From Lutjanus erythropterus (taxonomy: Eukaryota; Chordata; Actinopteri; Lutjaniformes; Lutjanidae): a stretch of 64,000 nucleotides of DNA. Where the stretch lies: NCBI GenBank assembly GCA_020091685.1, contig CM034595.1, positions 6,067,971 through 6,131,970 of the forward strand, read 5' to 3'. Under the pieces are notes generated by a model, which ran no database searches, was not told the DNA's origin, and worked only from the letters and a program-made list of their open reading frames with translations. Positions 11,954 to 24,002 of the stretch are shown in pieces (position 1 is the stretch's first letter; every line of letters begins with the position of its first letter). The translations under genes and the position numbers were made by a program.

Positions 11954-12573
11954 AAATGGTTTAACGGTTTAATTCCACAATTCAGTACTACATAGTTCTC
12001 AGTATTTATTGATTATTTATTTTTAACTGCATCATCAGGCAAAAATAGCAATACACCTATCTCAATTTATTTTAAAGATTACTTCACACACGCATGCATC
12101 CAGCGACATTAAAACTTTTAATAATGTTATCAAAAGCCTTTTGAGTTTAATAACATTACCAACATATTTATTGAGTTTAACTAATCCACCAATTATTTCA
12201 TTGTTAAACATTTACTAAGCTTTTGTTGTTGCTTAATTAAGATTTTGACATATTTTATTATGTATTTATTAGCAGGTAATGGTGTACTTAATAACAATTA
12301 AACATTGCATATCATAAACATATCAACTGTGACAATGGCCAGCCCAAAGGAGAAGCCAGATGTAGCTAGTTTGGGGTAGGTGTGGGGGTTGTGTGGAGAG
12401 GACAGGGGCTATTTACATATTCATGAACCTTGAATGCTAAATGAAGGCAAGGTGTACAGATATACATAAGCCATTTTAACAGGGTAAAAAAAAAGAAAAT
12501 ATAAATTAGAATTATAAAACATTTCATATTGTTTAAAACTTGACTGGAGGTGGACTTTAATTATTATTATTTT
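11954..12573. other. AT-rich DNA, nothing recognised
   Basis: Low-complexity AT-rich sequence with weak attaat/taataa recurrence; no gene evidence. Confidence 0.45.
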
Positions 12574-12708
12574 GAGGCTTTGTGCCTTTATTGAACAGTG
12601 GCAGCAGGAGAGTAAGGGATGTTTTAAGCTGGAATTGAACTCAGGACAGTGGAATAATGACTGAGTGGATGAAAGCATGTACTGTACCAGGTGAGCTACT
12701 GAGGGACT
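12574..12708 (-). mobile_element. tRNA-derived SINE-like repeat, diverged
   Basis: On the minus strand it starts gtccctcagtagctcacctg, like a tRNA 5' half with an A-box-like word (tagctcacctgg). It then has gagttcaattccagc, like a B-box, and ends ttcaataaaggcac. This order matches a very common percomorph element ending in aataaaggca. It is too diverged to be a functional tRNA. Confidence 0.6.
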
Positions 12709-13082
12709 TCATGAAATTTGAAGCCCAACTCAATTTAACTCATCTCAACTCTACTTTATTTATAAAGTAACTTTCATACAAACATGCAACAAGTAGGGTC
12801 AATAATCATGTATAATAATCAGGTATGTAGAAATCTTGATAAAGCTTAGTAGAGGTTTAATAATGACATAATAGGTAAGTTAGTTAAACTGTTATAAACA
12901 AGTATAAGAAGCTCATAAAGCTTTTATTAACATTCTTAATCAGCCTATAAACTGTTAAGTTTATTATGCTATTATTAACACTTATGTAGTCTTATTAACA
13001 CATTATGTTAATAAGCATCATAAATGCTTTATTAACTATTAACTAATTCTTCTTACAAGCATTTGATGTAAAGTGTTACCCA
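12709..13082. mobile_element. Degenerate AT-rich repeat ending taaagtgttaccc
   Basis: Words such as ttaataagcat, tattaactattaacta and cttacaagcatttgatg, with the terminal aaagtgttaccc, recur at 59130-59275, and the terminal motif recurs near 54230. This end is shared by a large fish repeat family (ggtaacacttta when reversed). Confidence 0.5.
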
Positions 13083-15000
13083 TAAATTTACCTGAGGATG
13101 ATGGCTCTAGATAGTATGTACGCATGTATGAAGTAATCTTTAAAATAAATTTGTTTTGTGTTGATATTTTTGCCTTATGATGCAGTTAAAAATTTCTCAC
13201 TTTAAGGGCCTTTTTGACTGTTGACTCATGCTTATTACAAACACCTTCATATAAATTGTTGTCTATAAATGTATGTTTTTCTTCTCCTATGGTAATGGTC
13301 TTAAAATAACAAAACTGTGTGTTAATGTTTCCATCTGACACTTTGACATTATTGTTGGTCTATTGTACACGAAAGCAGCGAGTGGGCCTTGTTTTTAATC
13401 CCACTGCTGTATTAAGAAGCATCTCATAAATGTGTCCATTTTTTATTTGAAGCCAGCGTTCCTCTTTCCTCCATCACGCTCGGGCCAGCTGTGGCTGATA
13501 GGGCCGAGCCGGAGGAGTGTCACCGACATCAACCTGGGTAACTTCAAACATTGTTATTTCCACTCCATATCCTTCAAAGTAGCATAAAGAGTCCGGAGGG
13601 ACTTGAGTGGGGGAAAGAGTGATTGAACAGTACGCCAGTTTCCCTGCAATCTGTCAGCGTTAGCCCATCCCCCTGGTCTGAGTGCAGTGATCAGTCAGAG
13701 CTTTACCACTGTGATTAGGTTATTCTTTTTCATTATCTTATTTGTCAAAAGGGCAACAATTTGTATGTGTCTGCGTGTGGATGAGTCCATTCATCCGTCT
13801 ACCCATTCATTTACGAGCCATCTTCCTTTTTGGTCTCCTCTTCCTTCCCCTCCCTCTTCCTTTGTTCCTTTCCCCGATCACAATAGCTGGCGCTCTATAT
13901 TATCCTCAATTAAGCCAGAGGAAAACTGTGTTGCATTGATTTTTTTATTTTTTTGGAGACTCAGAAGGATGTAGCCGCTCACCAGGAGATCAATTTCACT
14001 TCTGAAGATGGATGGACTTTTAAGTCTTAACAATTACATCAGATCAAATCAATAATAACTCCAGTTATTCAGTTTTTTTCCATGTGTGAAACAGCTACAG
14101 CTTTTGTTCACCGAATCGCGAGAACATCTGCGTTTCATTGGTAATTATATACCATCTTGTGCAGCAATCAACAATCAGAGTTCATCGTGGTCTGCTGAAC
14201 ACAGATGAGGTGATAAAACATCACCGCAACTAGAGAAACTTGCAGCAGGGAGAGTAATCTGCCTCCGGATAATGGATTATAGATTCAATTTATTTTCAAT
14301 GTAAAGTGAGTAGACAAGGCGGGGCATGAGAAGAAAATGACATCCGCTCTTAATTGACCATTGGTGGAGATGTGCAGTGGTGCGTGTAGAGCAGCATCAA
14401 GGAGTGTTCAAGGCTACATCAGAGCTCAGACTCACTGCAAAGTGTTCTGTCTCTTCCTCTCAAAGCTCTGCACCCACCCCCACCCTCTGTCACCCCCTCT
14501 GTTCCGTTGCATTTTTATGTGATCACAACAGTGCCATTAACTTCACGCTACATTCACTTCATATTGGGTAAATACAAGCTACCCACTGGTAAAATTGTTC
14601 CCATCAGCCCCTAGTGGCAATTAAAGCAGATTTAGAGGTCTTGGGGCGGATCCAACACCCAAACAAGCGACACCTGACTGAACCTGAGTCAGATCTGAGG
14701 TCTGGTTTAGCTTCAGACTCTTCAAGTTAATATGGCCCTCAGTCTGCATCATTTCGTCTCAACATGACAGCATCAGCTAGACAACACTGAACGGCTTTTT
14801 ATGAATTTTTGTTTGGGGTGTCTGTGTTCAAAACCACATAACTCTGATTGAAATTCTAGACAGGCTGAATTTTGAGGATTATAAAACACATTTAAAAAAA
14901 TCAAATGTGCTGAAATTTGCAGATGTAAACAGGTTAAAATGTCTTATTGTTAATGAATTGCTTATGAAACTGTATGAGTTATAGTTAAATCTGCAAACGC
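13083..15000. other. Intronic or intergenic DNA, partly GC-richer, no gene recognised
   Basis: 13440-13680 and 14090-14530 have more complex, GC-richer sequence than the surroundings and no repeat hallmarks. They could be conserved non-coding sequence, but nothing in the window proves it. Confidence 0.35.
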
Positions 15001-15629
15001 TTAAAGTCCCATTGTGGAAGATTTAAGTGGATTTTATTGTCAGAATCTTGCAGAAATGGAATATAATATGCATATGCATGTTTTCATTAGTATATAATCA
15101 CCAATAAATAAGAATTGTTGTGTCTTTGTTACCTTAGAATGAGCTCTTTATATCTACAGAGGGTGTGAGTCCTCCTCCAAGAGTCTTTTGCAGTTTTATT
15201 GAGTTCTGCAGCCACTTTAGGTTCTCATACACACTTGGAAGGGGAGGGTGAGGTGAGCACTATTCAGTTAGTTGCAATCTGCAACCACACAATACACGCC
15301 ACACAGGCTGGGAAATATATCTGGTTTTAAAGGCTGCATACAGTAAAGTGGTGAAAGTTTCTAATCTTTATTTGCCTTTATCCACTTAGTCAGTATGTCC
15401 ACATTACTGACGATTATTTATCGGTATTTGGTCAAAAATATTGTGACTTTTACTCATTTTATCACCTCAGTTGCTGCCATCCCATGTAGTACACAACAGG
15501 TCATCAGTCACAACTACATGATCAATAATTATTGATTTCAACTGATATGAAACTTCACTATAGTGACAGGATTTTCAGCTCTGTCACCCATGCCTACATG
15601 CCACTAAATCACACACACTGGTCCTTTAA
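15001..15629. mobile_element. Second copy of the outer MITE, uninterrupted
   Basis: It starts ttaaagtcccattgtggaag and ends cacacactggtcctttaa. It shares atctacagagggtgtgagtc, aggttctca-tacacacttgg, gggtgaggtgag and gcaatct with 6901-7996 in order. At 15228-15229 it has the single TA where the other copy carries its 742-bp insertion. Confidence 0.8.
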
Positions 15630-15724
15630 GGATTGAAGTGTCAGTTGAAATGTTATCATTGAATCGAGCTCATGTCACAGCTGTAATAACTGAAAATGGA
15701 CTGGATGAATTAGCAGTAAAAATA

Positions 15725-15747
15725 TAAATAAATAAATAAATAAATAG
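15725..15747. repeat. (AAAT)n microsatellite
   Basis: Tandem aaat/aata units. Confidence 0.9.
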
Positions 15748-16300
15748 ATAAAAGCAATTTCAGTTGAAGTGCACTTCAAGCAGTGAAATTACATTTTGCT
15801 GTGTAAGCACTGACAGCAACAGAAATGGCAATTTAAAATTTAGAGGTCACAGTCATTGAACTTTCTGCTGAACACAAGAATTCAGTTAGTTCAGTGTCAT
15901 TTGATGTGCAGATATCGAAAGCGTTTGATATGTCAAGTGATAAAGCAAAGAATGTAAAAATCAACTGTGGTGTCAGTTAATGTGCAGATGCTGAATGCAG
16001 GTGACAATATCACCTGAAGTGTAAGACATGAAAGCAATGAAACTGTCTGCTCAGAAACTATGAAAAGAAAAATATGTGAGCAGTCGGTAAGCCGCAGGTC
16101 AATGCAACCAGTTTCAGCTGAAATACAGCAATAAAAACAGAAAGTAGTGCAAAGCAGCCTAACAGTACAAGCCTTTGAAATGTAAGAACTGAATTTTCAG
16201 TTGATGTGTAACTGTTAAAAGTTGTTGAAATGTCAGGTTGAGGCAGAGGTACTGCAGATTGTGTGCACCGTTAGCAACTCAAGTGTCAGTTTGTATTAAA
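15748..16300. repeat. Possible degenerate tandem repeat with tgtcagttgatgtgcaga words
   Basis: Variants of (t)gtcagttgatgtgcaga, gatatgtcaagtgataaagc and cagttgaagtgcac recur at irregular spacing from about 15755 to 16290. No period is clean enough to define a unit by eye. Confidence 0.35.
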
Positions 16301-17274
16301 GCACTGACAATCACTTTTAAAAGCAACTTGTTACATTACAGTGTTACCTACTGAGAAAAGTAACTTGTTATAGTACTTTTGCATCACCAAATATGAAAAC
16401 CACTTCACATTTCCTTGTGCATGTTGGTTATACTGTCCTGATGATCTAACAGTGAACTAAACAATAAAACAGACTTGTATAGTTTGCAGTACATCACATT
16501 TTAACATGCAGCTAATGAACCAGTTAGCTTATTACAACACATGTCTACATACACACTATAAAAGTGCACAGGCTTTTCAAATCACATAATCTCATTCAGC
16601 CAATATTCTCTGTAGTTTTCTCTTTTAAAACACGGGAGAAGTTTTTGTGCCAGGTAGTCAGTTCTTCTGCAAAGATTTACAAGGCTAAAAAGCCTCTCCA
16701 CAGGCGATAGCCTGGATGGTGTTGGAGTACTGATCCCAAAGAAAGAGTCTCCAGGACTTCAGTGTCCGCTGAGACTGGAAGATGTCTGTCTTCTATCTCA
16801 AATGCAAAAAAGTCACCCTCAGAATCTCCTCCGGTGACAGGTTCAAGTGGCAGTAGTTTTTGCAGCGGTGGAAATCTGGTAAAATTTTAACCGTAATGGA
16901 TTGCAGGGCAGAAAGATTTGGTTAAAAAAAAGTCATACTGCATTATTTTGACTGAAATTGCTATTGTGATACAATTCGTGGAAATGATCAGCTCGTTACA
17001 ATTTTCATGTTCACCGAAAACAAAACTATTAAATGTGATATTTATTGAAACATGCAAACAAACATGTTGTCTTTCATTTGGGGAACAAGATTCACACATT
17101 CTCACACATTTTCACAAATTTTTTCTTTAAATAAATTGTGATTTGGTTTGGATGCTTATTTGAAAAAGCAGTGATTGCTTGAATTGCAAAATTAAGGTGT
17201 GACATTACTCATTACAACAAAAAGTAATCTGATTATATAAGTTACTTTGTAGCACATCACGCCCAACACCGCTG
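16301..17274. mobile_element. hAT-like element, ends of the cagtgttggg type, degenerate
   Basis: The left part has agcaacttgttacattacag and gagaaaagtaacttgttata. The right part has aaagtaatctgat, agttactttgta and the terminal cgcccaacaccgctg. Together these match the common fish family whose ends read cagtgttgggngtaac. The interior has no intact transposase. The left boundary is approximate. Confidence 0.6.
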
Positions 17275-18467
17275 ACAGCAGGTAAAATGTCTGTTGAGCA
17301 TACAGTTATTCCTTTTCACGCTCTGTAGCTTTAATAAAGTGTTAGAAGAAGCAGATATATTCTATATATGGCCTCGTCATACTGTCTGGTAACACTTTTA
17401 TGATTTTAATGGACTGCAGCCATGCACAGAGATATATTTTTATGATGTAGAACAGATTTGCTGAGAACTCTCATTGCTTTTGTTATCACTGGTTGTTCTA
17501 TACATGTATTGTATGTAGCAGCTCTAAAATCTGTAACTTTGTCAGTTTTTTGCACAGAAACGACTTTTCAGGTTAATGTCAACATGGCACTGTGTCAAAT
17601 CCGGAGTTGCCTCTTTCCAGGTCCATCATGCTGTCTGTCTGACTGACTTCGTGCCTGTCTGTCTGTCTGTCTGTCTTCTCCTTTGTTGATTTTCTTCCAT
17701 TCATCTGCTCTGCCTCTGTAAAGACAGCGGCTGTCTGGATTGGCGGAGAGCTAAATTGCTCAGTGTGAGCTCGGTCACGGCTCAGCTCTCCTTGAGATAA
17801 TGAAATGACAATTAATGGGAAAGCTGTTGCCAGTCGCTCATTTGTTCGCTCACTAGTAGAGCAGCAGCATGGGGGGACAGGCAGAAGCCGCTGCATTCAT
17901 GACACACTCTGGAAACTGGACTGCAATCGTTCTCATATTGAATAGCCTCTGATATGATGTCGAAAAACCATGCAAATATAGAGAAATGAAAGTCCAGGGC
18001 TCTCTTGCTAAAATATGAGTCAAAGAAAATATAATTTCGGAATCAGATTGAAACAGTTTCCAGAACTGAGTAAATATGAATTTCTACCTTTTACTGGTAC
18101 TTTTATTTAATAGGCAGACATCACTGATGGTCTACATGTCAGAAATTATTAAAATATACTCAATTCTCCAAACAACCATTCTTGGAACTTGGAATAAATC
18201 ATGTCCTACCCCCAAAAAAAACTTAAAATCATTGATACCAACACTTTAATTCTTTCAGGATTTCTGTATATGCAGTGGTGGACACAGGCTGTCTGAGAGG
18301 CAGGGGCAAAAAAACTAGAAAGGGCACCACCTGTATGTGGCGGGGAACCAGTGCTGCGAAAATTGTTATGCAAATTGTTTTATAACTGCTACTACAACTG
18401 TATAATAAAAACACACAGGGAACTATTTAAGTATTTAAATGCATGTATTTAAAGGCCCTATTAAGTA
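17275..18467. other. Intronic or intergenic DNA with a (CTGT)n tract
   Basis: A (CTGT)n microsatellite lies at about 17653-17675. No gene or element was recognised otherwise. Confidence 0.5.
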
Positions 18468-18609
18468 GGGCACCCTAGAGGGCACTTTATCACGTTGTCC
18501 ACATGAGGGGCATCCCAGAGAGCACTTCACCCTGCTTCGTCTACTGGAAGGGCACTTTAGAGGACCCTTTACCATATTTTGTCCACTAGAAGGGCATCCC
18601 AGAGGGCAG
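18468..18609. repeat. Short minisatellite, about 41-bp unit, 3.4 copies
   Basis: Units begin gggcaccctagag (18468), gggcatcccagag (18508), gggcactttagag (18550) and gggcatcccagag (18592), spaced 40, 42 and 42 bp. Each contains a gtccac-like or gtctac-like word near its end. Confidence 0.85.
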
Positions 18610-20133
18610 GATGGTAAAATAAATAAAGCTAAATATGTGTGATTTATGAGATGTTTTGGTTTGGTTTTTTTAATTTCTAAACTTGCTCTGTGCCAGCAAA
18701 CACCCTTGCCCCAGACAAGAATAATAAATAAAATAAATAAATAAAATATGTTAAAACTCTTAAAAATCTAAAACTAACAATGACTACTGATAACACAGGT
18801 GCTATTATATTATAATCATATTTGCTTAAATTTTTTTTATCAGGCATAAAAAGGGTTAGCTTTTCCTTAAGGACCCCTGTCTCACTTCCTGGTTTAAAAA
18901 AGGCGAGAATACTGCTCAAGCACTGGTAAAACTTTCTATTTTTGACAAATTCATTCAATAACATTTCTAGCAGATATGTCTCAACCATAACATGTCAAGT
19001 CTGTAGTCCTTCTAAATCAAAGCTAAATAAGAATTATGGTTTAATATGTGTATTTTAAGTAGCATTAAGAGAACTCTGAGACACTTTAAAATAATAAAAT
19101 GGCTGCTCACTACAACTATGCTGTGAAATGAAAAGAAGGTAACATTTTGTTGAATCCATAAGACATCACCTCCATCAGATTTGGAGTTGGAGTTGATGTC
19201 TACATTTAATAAACTAGGAGGTCGGTCTGTTACGACATTTAATATCCAAGACTCTGATCTTTTAAAGTATATTTTCCAGCATAATTGGAGGGTGAAAATC
19301 AAAACCCTCTCAAAATACGGTTTTGTCCCAGTTCTCATGAGTGAGTGCAAAATATGTCACAGGTAGAGAGTTCAGATGCAGCTCTGAAGCTTTGTAAGTG
19401 CATGTAAAAAAGGTATATCCTTTATTAACCCAGTGACACTCGAGTCAATACATTATTTACCATCGCCAGGGGCCTACACAGCACTGAACCACTCTGAGCT
19501 CTGGCCTACTGAGATAGTCCCTGACAGAATGGCAGAAGACACATATATTTCCTTGAAAAGAAGAGCGAAAGCAGACCCTTGGGCATCTCATAAAACGTCT
19601 CTCCAATATGTGCTGTGAAGTGGAAATTGTAGCCACCCCAAAAACCACAGAGAGAGAGAAAAAAACATTTTCTATTTAATTTCTGGCTGCAGTTGTTGCC
19701 CATTAATGCATTTTCCTCTCTAAGTCAATACACTTGTAGAATAAAATTGCAAATTTATAACCATTATCTCAGTCGAAGTAAGACTTGCTCATGGAATTGG
19801 AATTATACTGTATATGTGGTTTTGTGTTTTTGTAAGACTCCAGGCAAGCACTTTATGTTTTCTGTCTCTAAATACAATTAATTTAACTGAGGGCAAAAGC
19901 TAGTAAAGTATGACATGAAATTACATCATCTGTGTTATTATGCTGGTGGGGGATGTGATAAAGCTGTGTAATCTAGTTAGCAAAGTCCCTGTTTGCATGG
20001 CTGATCAAGCTAAGCTCCTTGTGACTGCATTACAATGCAAAAGCTCAGTCAACGACACAAAATTAAAACTGAACAAAGTGAATGCAAAGCGTAGAGGCAC
20101 ACTGCAGTACAGGGCGGAGTTCATGCGGCGTAC
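18610..20133. other. Sequence downstream of the 20134 exon, no exon recognised
   Basis: This was searched on the minus strand for a basic linker plus membrane anchor. The hydrophobic stretch near 18720-18810 has no acceptor. Confidence 0.45.
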
Positions 20134-20216
20134 CTGGTACTGGTTGGCCTTCGCGAGCTCCTGATTGGCTGATTCCACGTTGGATGATGCAGTCTGGATG
20201 TAATCTTCGATGCTGT
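20134..20216 (-). CDS. tsnare1: Internal exon, C-terminal half of a Qa-SNARE motif (TSNARE1-like)
   Basis: This 83-bp exon begins with the last two bases of an Asp codon and then encodes 27 residues, SIEDYIQTASSNVESANQ followed by ELAKANQYQ. It ends in phase 0. The acceptor is pyrimidine-rich (tctctttgtctcctcag read on the minus strand) and the donor is gtacgc. The heptad hydrophobic spacing is that of the half of a syntaxin SNARE helix after the 0 layer. In syntaxins the exon ending in YQ is normally followed by one encoding a short basic linker and the membrane anchor; I did not find that exon in 1-20133. SNARE helices of this class form four-helix bundles with partner SNAREs and drive membrane fusion, in the Qa case usually on endosomal membranes. 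The phase matches the exon at 41978-42050 exactly. The family (Qa-SNARE) is secure. TSNARE1 rather than STX7 or STX12 is inference from wording and intron size. Confidence 0.85.
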
Positions 20217-20265
20217 CTGAGGAGACAAAGAGAAGGTTGATTGTTAAGGGGTCACTTTCATTCTG

Positions 20266-21122
20266 ATAATTTACAACAATATGGCCAGGCAGCACCACAA
20301 CACAGCAACTGGTCATTTTTAATGCAAAGTTGACATTGTTTGAGATGTCTTTGTCATGACATTATCAAACAAACTATTTAGCTTCATGTTTTAACATTAC
20401 TGACATATGTGGTTGGTTTTGACATGGGCTGCCATGAGACCTTTATCTTTGTGTCATGAATCTGAATACCTCTAGTAAAGTTGTACATTTTGAACTTGTT
20501 ATTAAATGTTATAAGGCCAGTGTGAGGACAGAGTACGGTACCAAGGTGGTTTACAGAGTTGCTTGATGGAGAACGGTGAGGTAGTTTACTTATTTCTGAG
20601 GTAAGCTAAGCGCTATCTGCTGAACTGCAGCTGGTAATAGCTAGTTAACTCAGTTAGCCGTGGAGCTAGCCACCAAATTAGCTGACACAGCCCTGTAGTG
20701 CCAGGAGCCAAACCCAGCAAGACAACTTCCTCGGTACTGTATTCCCTATCAAAACGGCCACTGTCAATCAGAGACAGTTATAATAGCAAATGTCAAAATC
20801 AACTCCATATGACGGTATAATTTAATGCTAAAACATGAAGGTAAACAGTTTAAATTTGACTTTTTTTAATGTCTTTGTTGTGACAACTTGACATTATCAA
20901 CTTTGCATTAAAAATGACATAAATGAACAAATAACACTTAATAATTACAGTCAAAAACATTCATAAATATTCCTTCATGTTCATGACGGGTGTCATGACC
21001 TGGTTATGACAGAGTCATGGCAATCTTATTCACACACTTTAAATTAAAGTGTTACCAGAAAAACTGTAGACCAGCTATACACCGTTTACGACAATGTGGT
21101 CAAGCAGCATCACAACACAGTG
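20266..21122. repeat. Direct and inverted repeat block with aaagtgttacc end
   Basis: A block reading tttacaacaatatggccag then gcagcaccacaacacag at 20270-20303 recurs as tttacgacaatgtggtcaag then cagcatcacaacacag near 21083-21119. Between them, tcatttttaatgcaaagttg (about 20315) appears inverted at about 20895-20915. The right part ends attaaagtgttaccagaaaa, shared with 26921-27120. Confidence 0.6.
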
Positions 21123-23339
21123 TTAGTTCGTTCAGTTTGTTGGGTGACATTTTGATTGAATTATTTTAGCTAATACAAAAATAAACATTTGGTTTACTTT
21201 ACTAAAAGAAATGTTGAAGTAATTTCTAATAGGGTATCTCATTCCAGGAGTTTAGAGAAGTGGTCAGATCGAAGCAGCTATGCCGAGATGCCACATTCAG
21301 ACTCTAACTCTAAGACTCTAAGGACTCTAGTTTTTCTTTCCCTGCAGCCACATATGCTCTTCCCAATGCCTCTTCTTTGCCGTTCTCTACTAGATGACAT
21401 CAGACTTTTCCACCTGACCCCCACATCCACTTGCTCATGTTTCTACTCTCTCTCTAGACTCACAAGTCAGTCTCTAAATGCTCGGCTCAGTAGAGACTGA
21501 AGACAATCTCTGAGCTTTTGTTGCTAAAACTGGGAGGAAACAATTCGAGTTTAACTGCGATGCAGAACCAGTCTTTAGGGCGGCCCTTCATGCTGGGGTG
21601 GTGACACAGAGAACTTGTGCCTACCACTGAGGAGAATGGGAGGACAGCATCATGTCCAGTAAGGTGAGTTAAGCAGTGTTGGTTTGTTAGAGTCTGTTCT
21701 TGCCGCCATATCTATTTTGCATTTACAAATCATCACACAATCAGCCAGCGGCGTCTGGTATTGCAAGACTACTCAGCCACGCAGTATATAACAGGTGCAG
21801 TTCCACTCATTCCCTGTCCGATTGTCAATGCTGTTATGTTACTTATAGCTTTTGGGCCCAGCCACCTGTATCTGTACCTTCCCAGCTCTGGATTTGTTCA
21901 GCTGTTTGGACTGGTATCCTGCTGCCTACTCAAAATCCTGTCCCATACCTTTCAGTAAATTTCCCTTCATCCTACCTGCTGCACTTGAGTCCTAGTATTC
22001 ACTGGTGGGTATAAAGATCCTGACTTTGGTCCATCTGTTGTCACTTGCCAACTCCAAAAAACAGTGGATCTTACACTTCCTATTATGTAAACCAATTTTG
22101 TCTTTTATTACACACTTCGAACTCTTTGCCCCCAAGTTGTAACACAGATTTTCACTAAGAAATTTGTTGATGCCCAAGCCAAAAACTGCTGTATAACTGT
22201 ACCAGCCCAAAACCTCTTTGCAGTGTTGATGGATACAGTGTGGGTTGCCAGATATGGTGAGCACAGGCGGTATAAGCCTTTGCGCAGACACAATGGTACC
22301 AAACCTGGCCACCTTACAGTCACTGAATCCAGCTATTGTTTATCAAGAAAATGTTCCAGCATTTAACTACTAAAATAATCATTTGTACAAGTTCACTATG
22401 AGCGTTAGAAGTGTTGGTAGGCATGCTGTTGCACTTTGAATGGAGCCAGTCTTTATTCTAAGCCAGGCTAAATACATCCTGACTCCAGCTCTGTACTTAA
22501 CACATTGATATTGATCTCCTCTAGCCTGGCAGACTAATTCACAAATGCTAATTAGTCTGAAACCTCTCAGTTCGTTCTCACTGTCCAAGGAGTGTTACCA
22601 ACAGGTGTTGACCAAAAGGCCTCTGCCAACTGGACAGACCTACAACCAATCAAATCAACAAGACATGATGTAGGACTGAATGGCACATATATGCTGGGGT
22701 GGTGCTTGGTCAGGTTACAAGCAGGAAAAAAAGGTACAATTTCTCAAATTTGAGCTAAGCAGTCCTCTAAAATATGTTTCTGAAAACATTTGAGGTGAGA
22801 AATTGGCAGTGCAGTATTTGATCAACAGTACAGTTTTGTGATGCACGTTGTGTTAAGAACGTGTGAAGTGACTTTTCAAATTGTATCAAACATGTTGATA
22901 TTAAATAAACAGCTGAGATCCAAGACAGGTGGAAATCTCTCAAGCATCTGCCAGAGCAAGTGAAACATGAGTTTGCAGATTCATCTTGTTCCCAGGCTAG
23001 AACTTTGTCATCTACCTCTTTGAAAAAAATAAAAAACATGCATGTTTCCCAAAACGTTCTTTAAATTACAAGCAATGATAGATCACATTGTCAGGTAATG
23101 ACTCTCCATAGCTGGCTGATTGATGTCAGATGTATCAGGCTTGGCTAAATCTAGTTTTAATAAATGCTGTCTAGACTTCAATCCTGTGGCCAAATTCGAG
23201 CTTGTAAGATTCAGCTTAGCTTCGTTAGGCTCGAATTTTGTTGATGTAGAATATACTTGAAACAAATTCACCCCAAAATCAAGACTACACATTTTCCTCC
23301 TGGCTTGTAGTGCTGTTTATTCATTTCAGGTTGTCGTGC
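21123..23339. other. Intronic DNA, no gene recognised
   Basis: There are several chance frames of about 100 codons. None has exon-like boundaries or a recognisable domain. Confidence 0.45.
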
Positions 23340-24002
23340 TTAAAGGGATGATTCACCCAAAAATGAAAATTCAGTCATTATCTACTCACCCTCATGCTGA
23401 TTGAAGGTTGGGTGTAGTTTTTTAGTCCACAAAACACTGCTGGAGTTTCACAGGAAAACGATGTTGCAGAATCTCTCCAAATATGTACGTGAATGGTGAC
23501 CAGTTTTCAAACGGAAACAATAAACAGCCAGAAAAAGCCATAAAAAGCCCCCATACTTCTCATCCAGCGTAATCCAAGTCTCCTAAAACCCTGACATGGT
23601 GTTCACTTGTATGTGCACACCATCACTACACACACACACAGTTCAGATGGTGTGCACACACACACATGAACACGGCTTCAAGCAAAGGATCTACATTGAA
23701 GAGTCAGACTAAAAACACAGTGTAAAGGACAACTTTCAAGTCAGCTTGGCGTGTTGGGGCTTTAGAAGCCTTGGATTACACCAGACGAACAGGATGGAGG
23801 CATTTTATGGTTTTTTTTCCAGTTTGTTTTTTCTTTTCTGATTGAAAACTGACCACCATTCACTTACATTGTTCAGGAGATTCTGCAACACAGTTTTCCT
23901 GTGAAAAAGCAGCTACAAAAGCAACTAAACCCAACCTCCAATCAGCATGAGGGTGAGTAGATAATGACTGACTTTTAATTTTTGGGAGAATTATCCCTTT
24001 AA
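23340..24002. mobile_element. Long foldback MITE flanked by TTAA
   Basis: TTAA lies at 23340-23343 and 23999-24002. The arms agggatgattcacccaaaaa and (reversed right arm) agggataattctcccaaaaa continue as near-identical inverted sequence for about 80 bp (ctactcaccctcatgctgat on both). Weaker complementarity runs toward the centre, where gtgtgcacaccat and atggtgtgcacac are again inverted around a short CA tract. TTAA targets suggest piggyBac-type mobilisation. Confidence 0.85.

Noticed and set aside
12574-12708. Functional tRNA gene on the minus strand
   Set aside because: The A-box-like and B-box-like words are present but the arms do not pair as a tRNA, and the tail aataaaggcac is that of a SINE-like repeat.
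21189-21500. 103-codon plus-strand open frame followed by a gtgagt-like donor near 21663
   Set aside because: The open frame stops well before the donor, and no protein family is recognisable.
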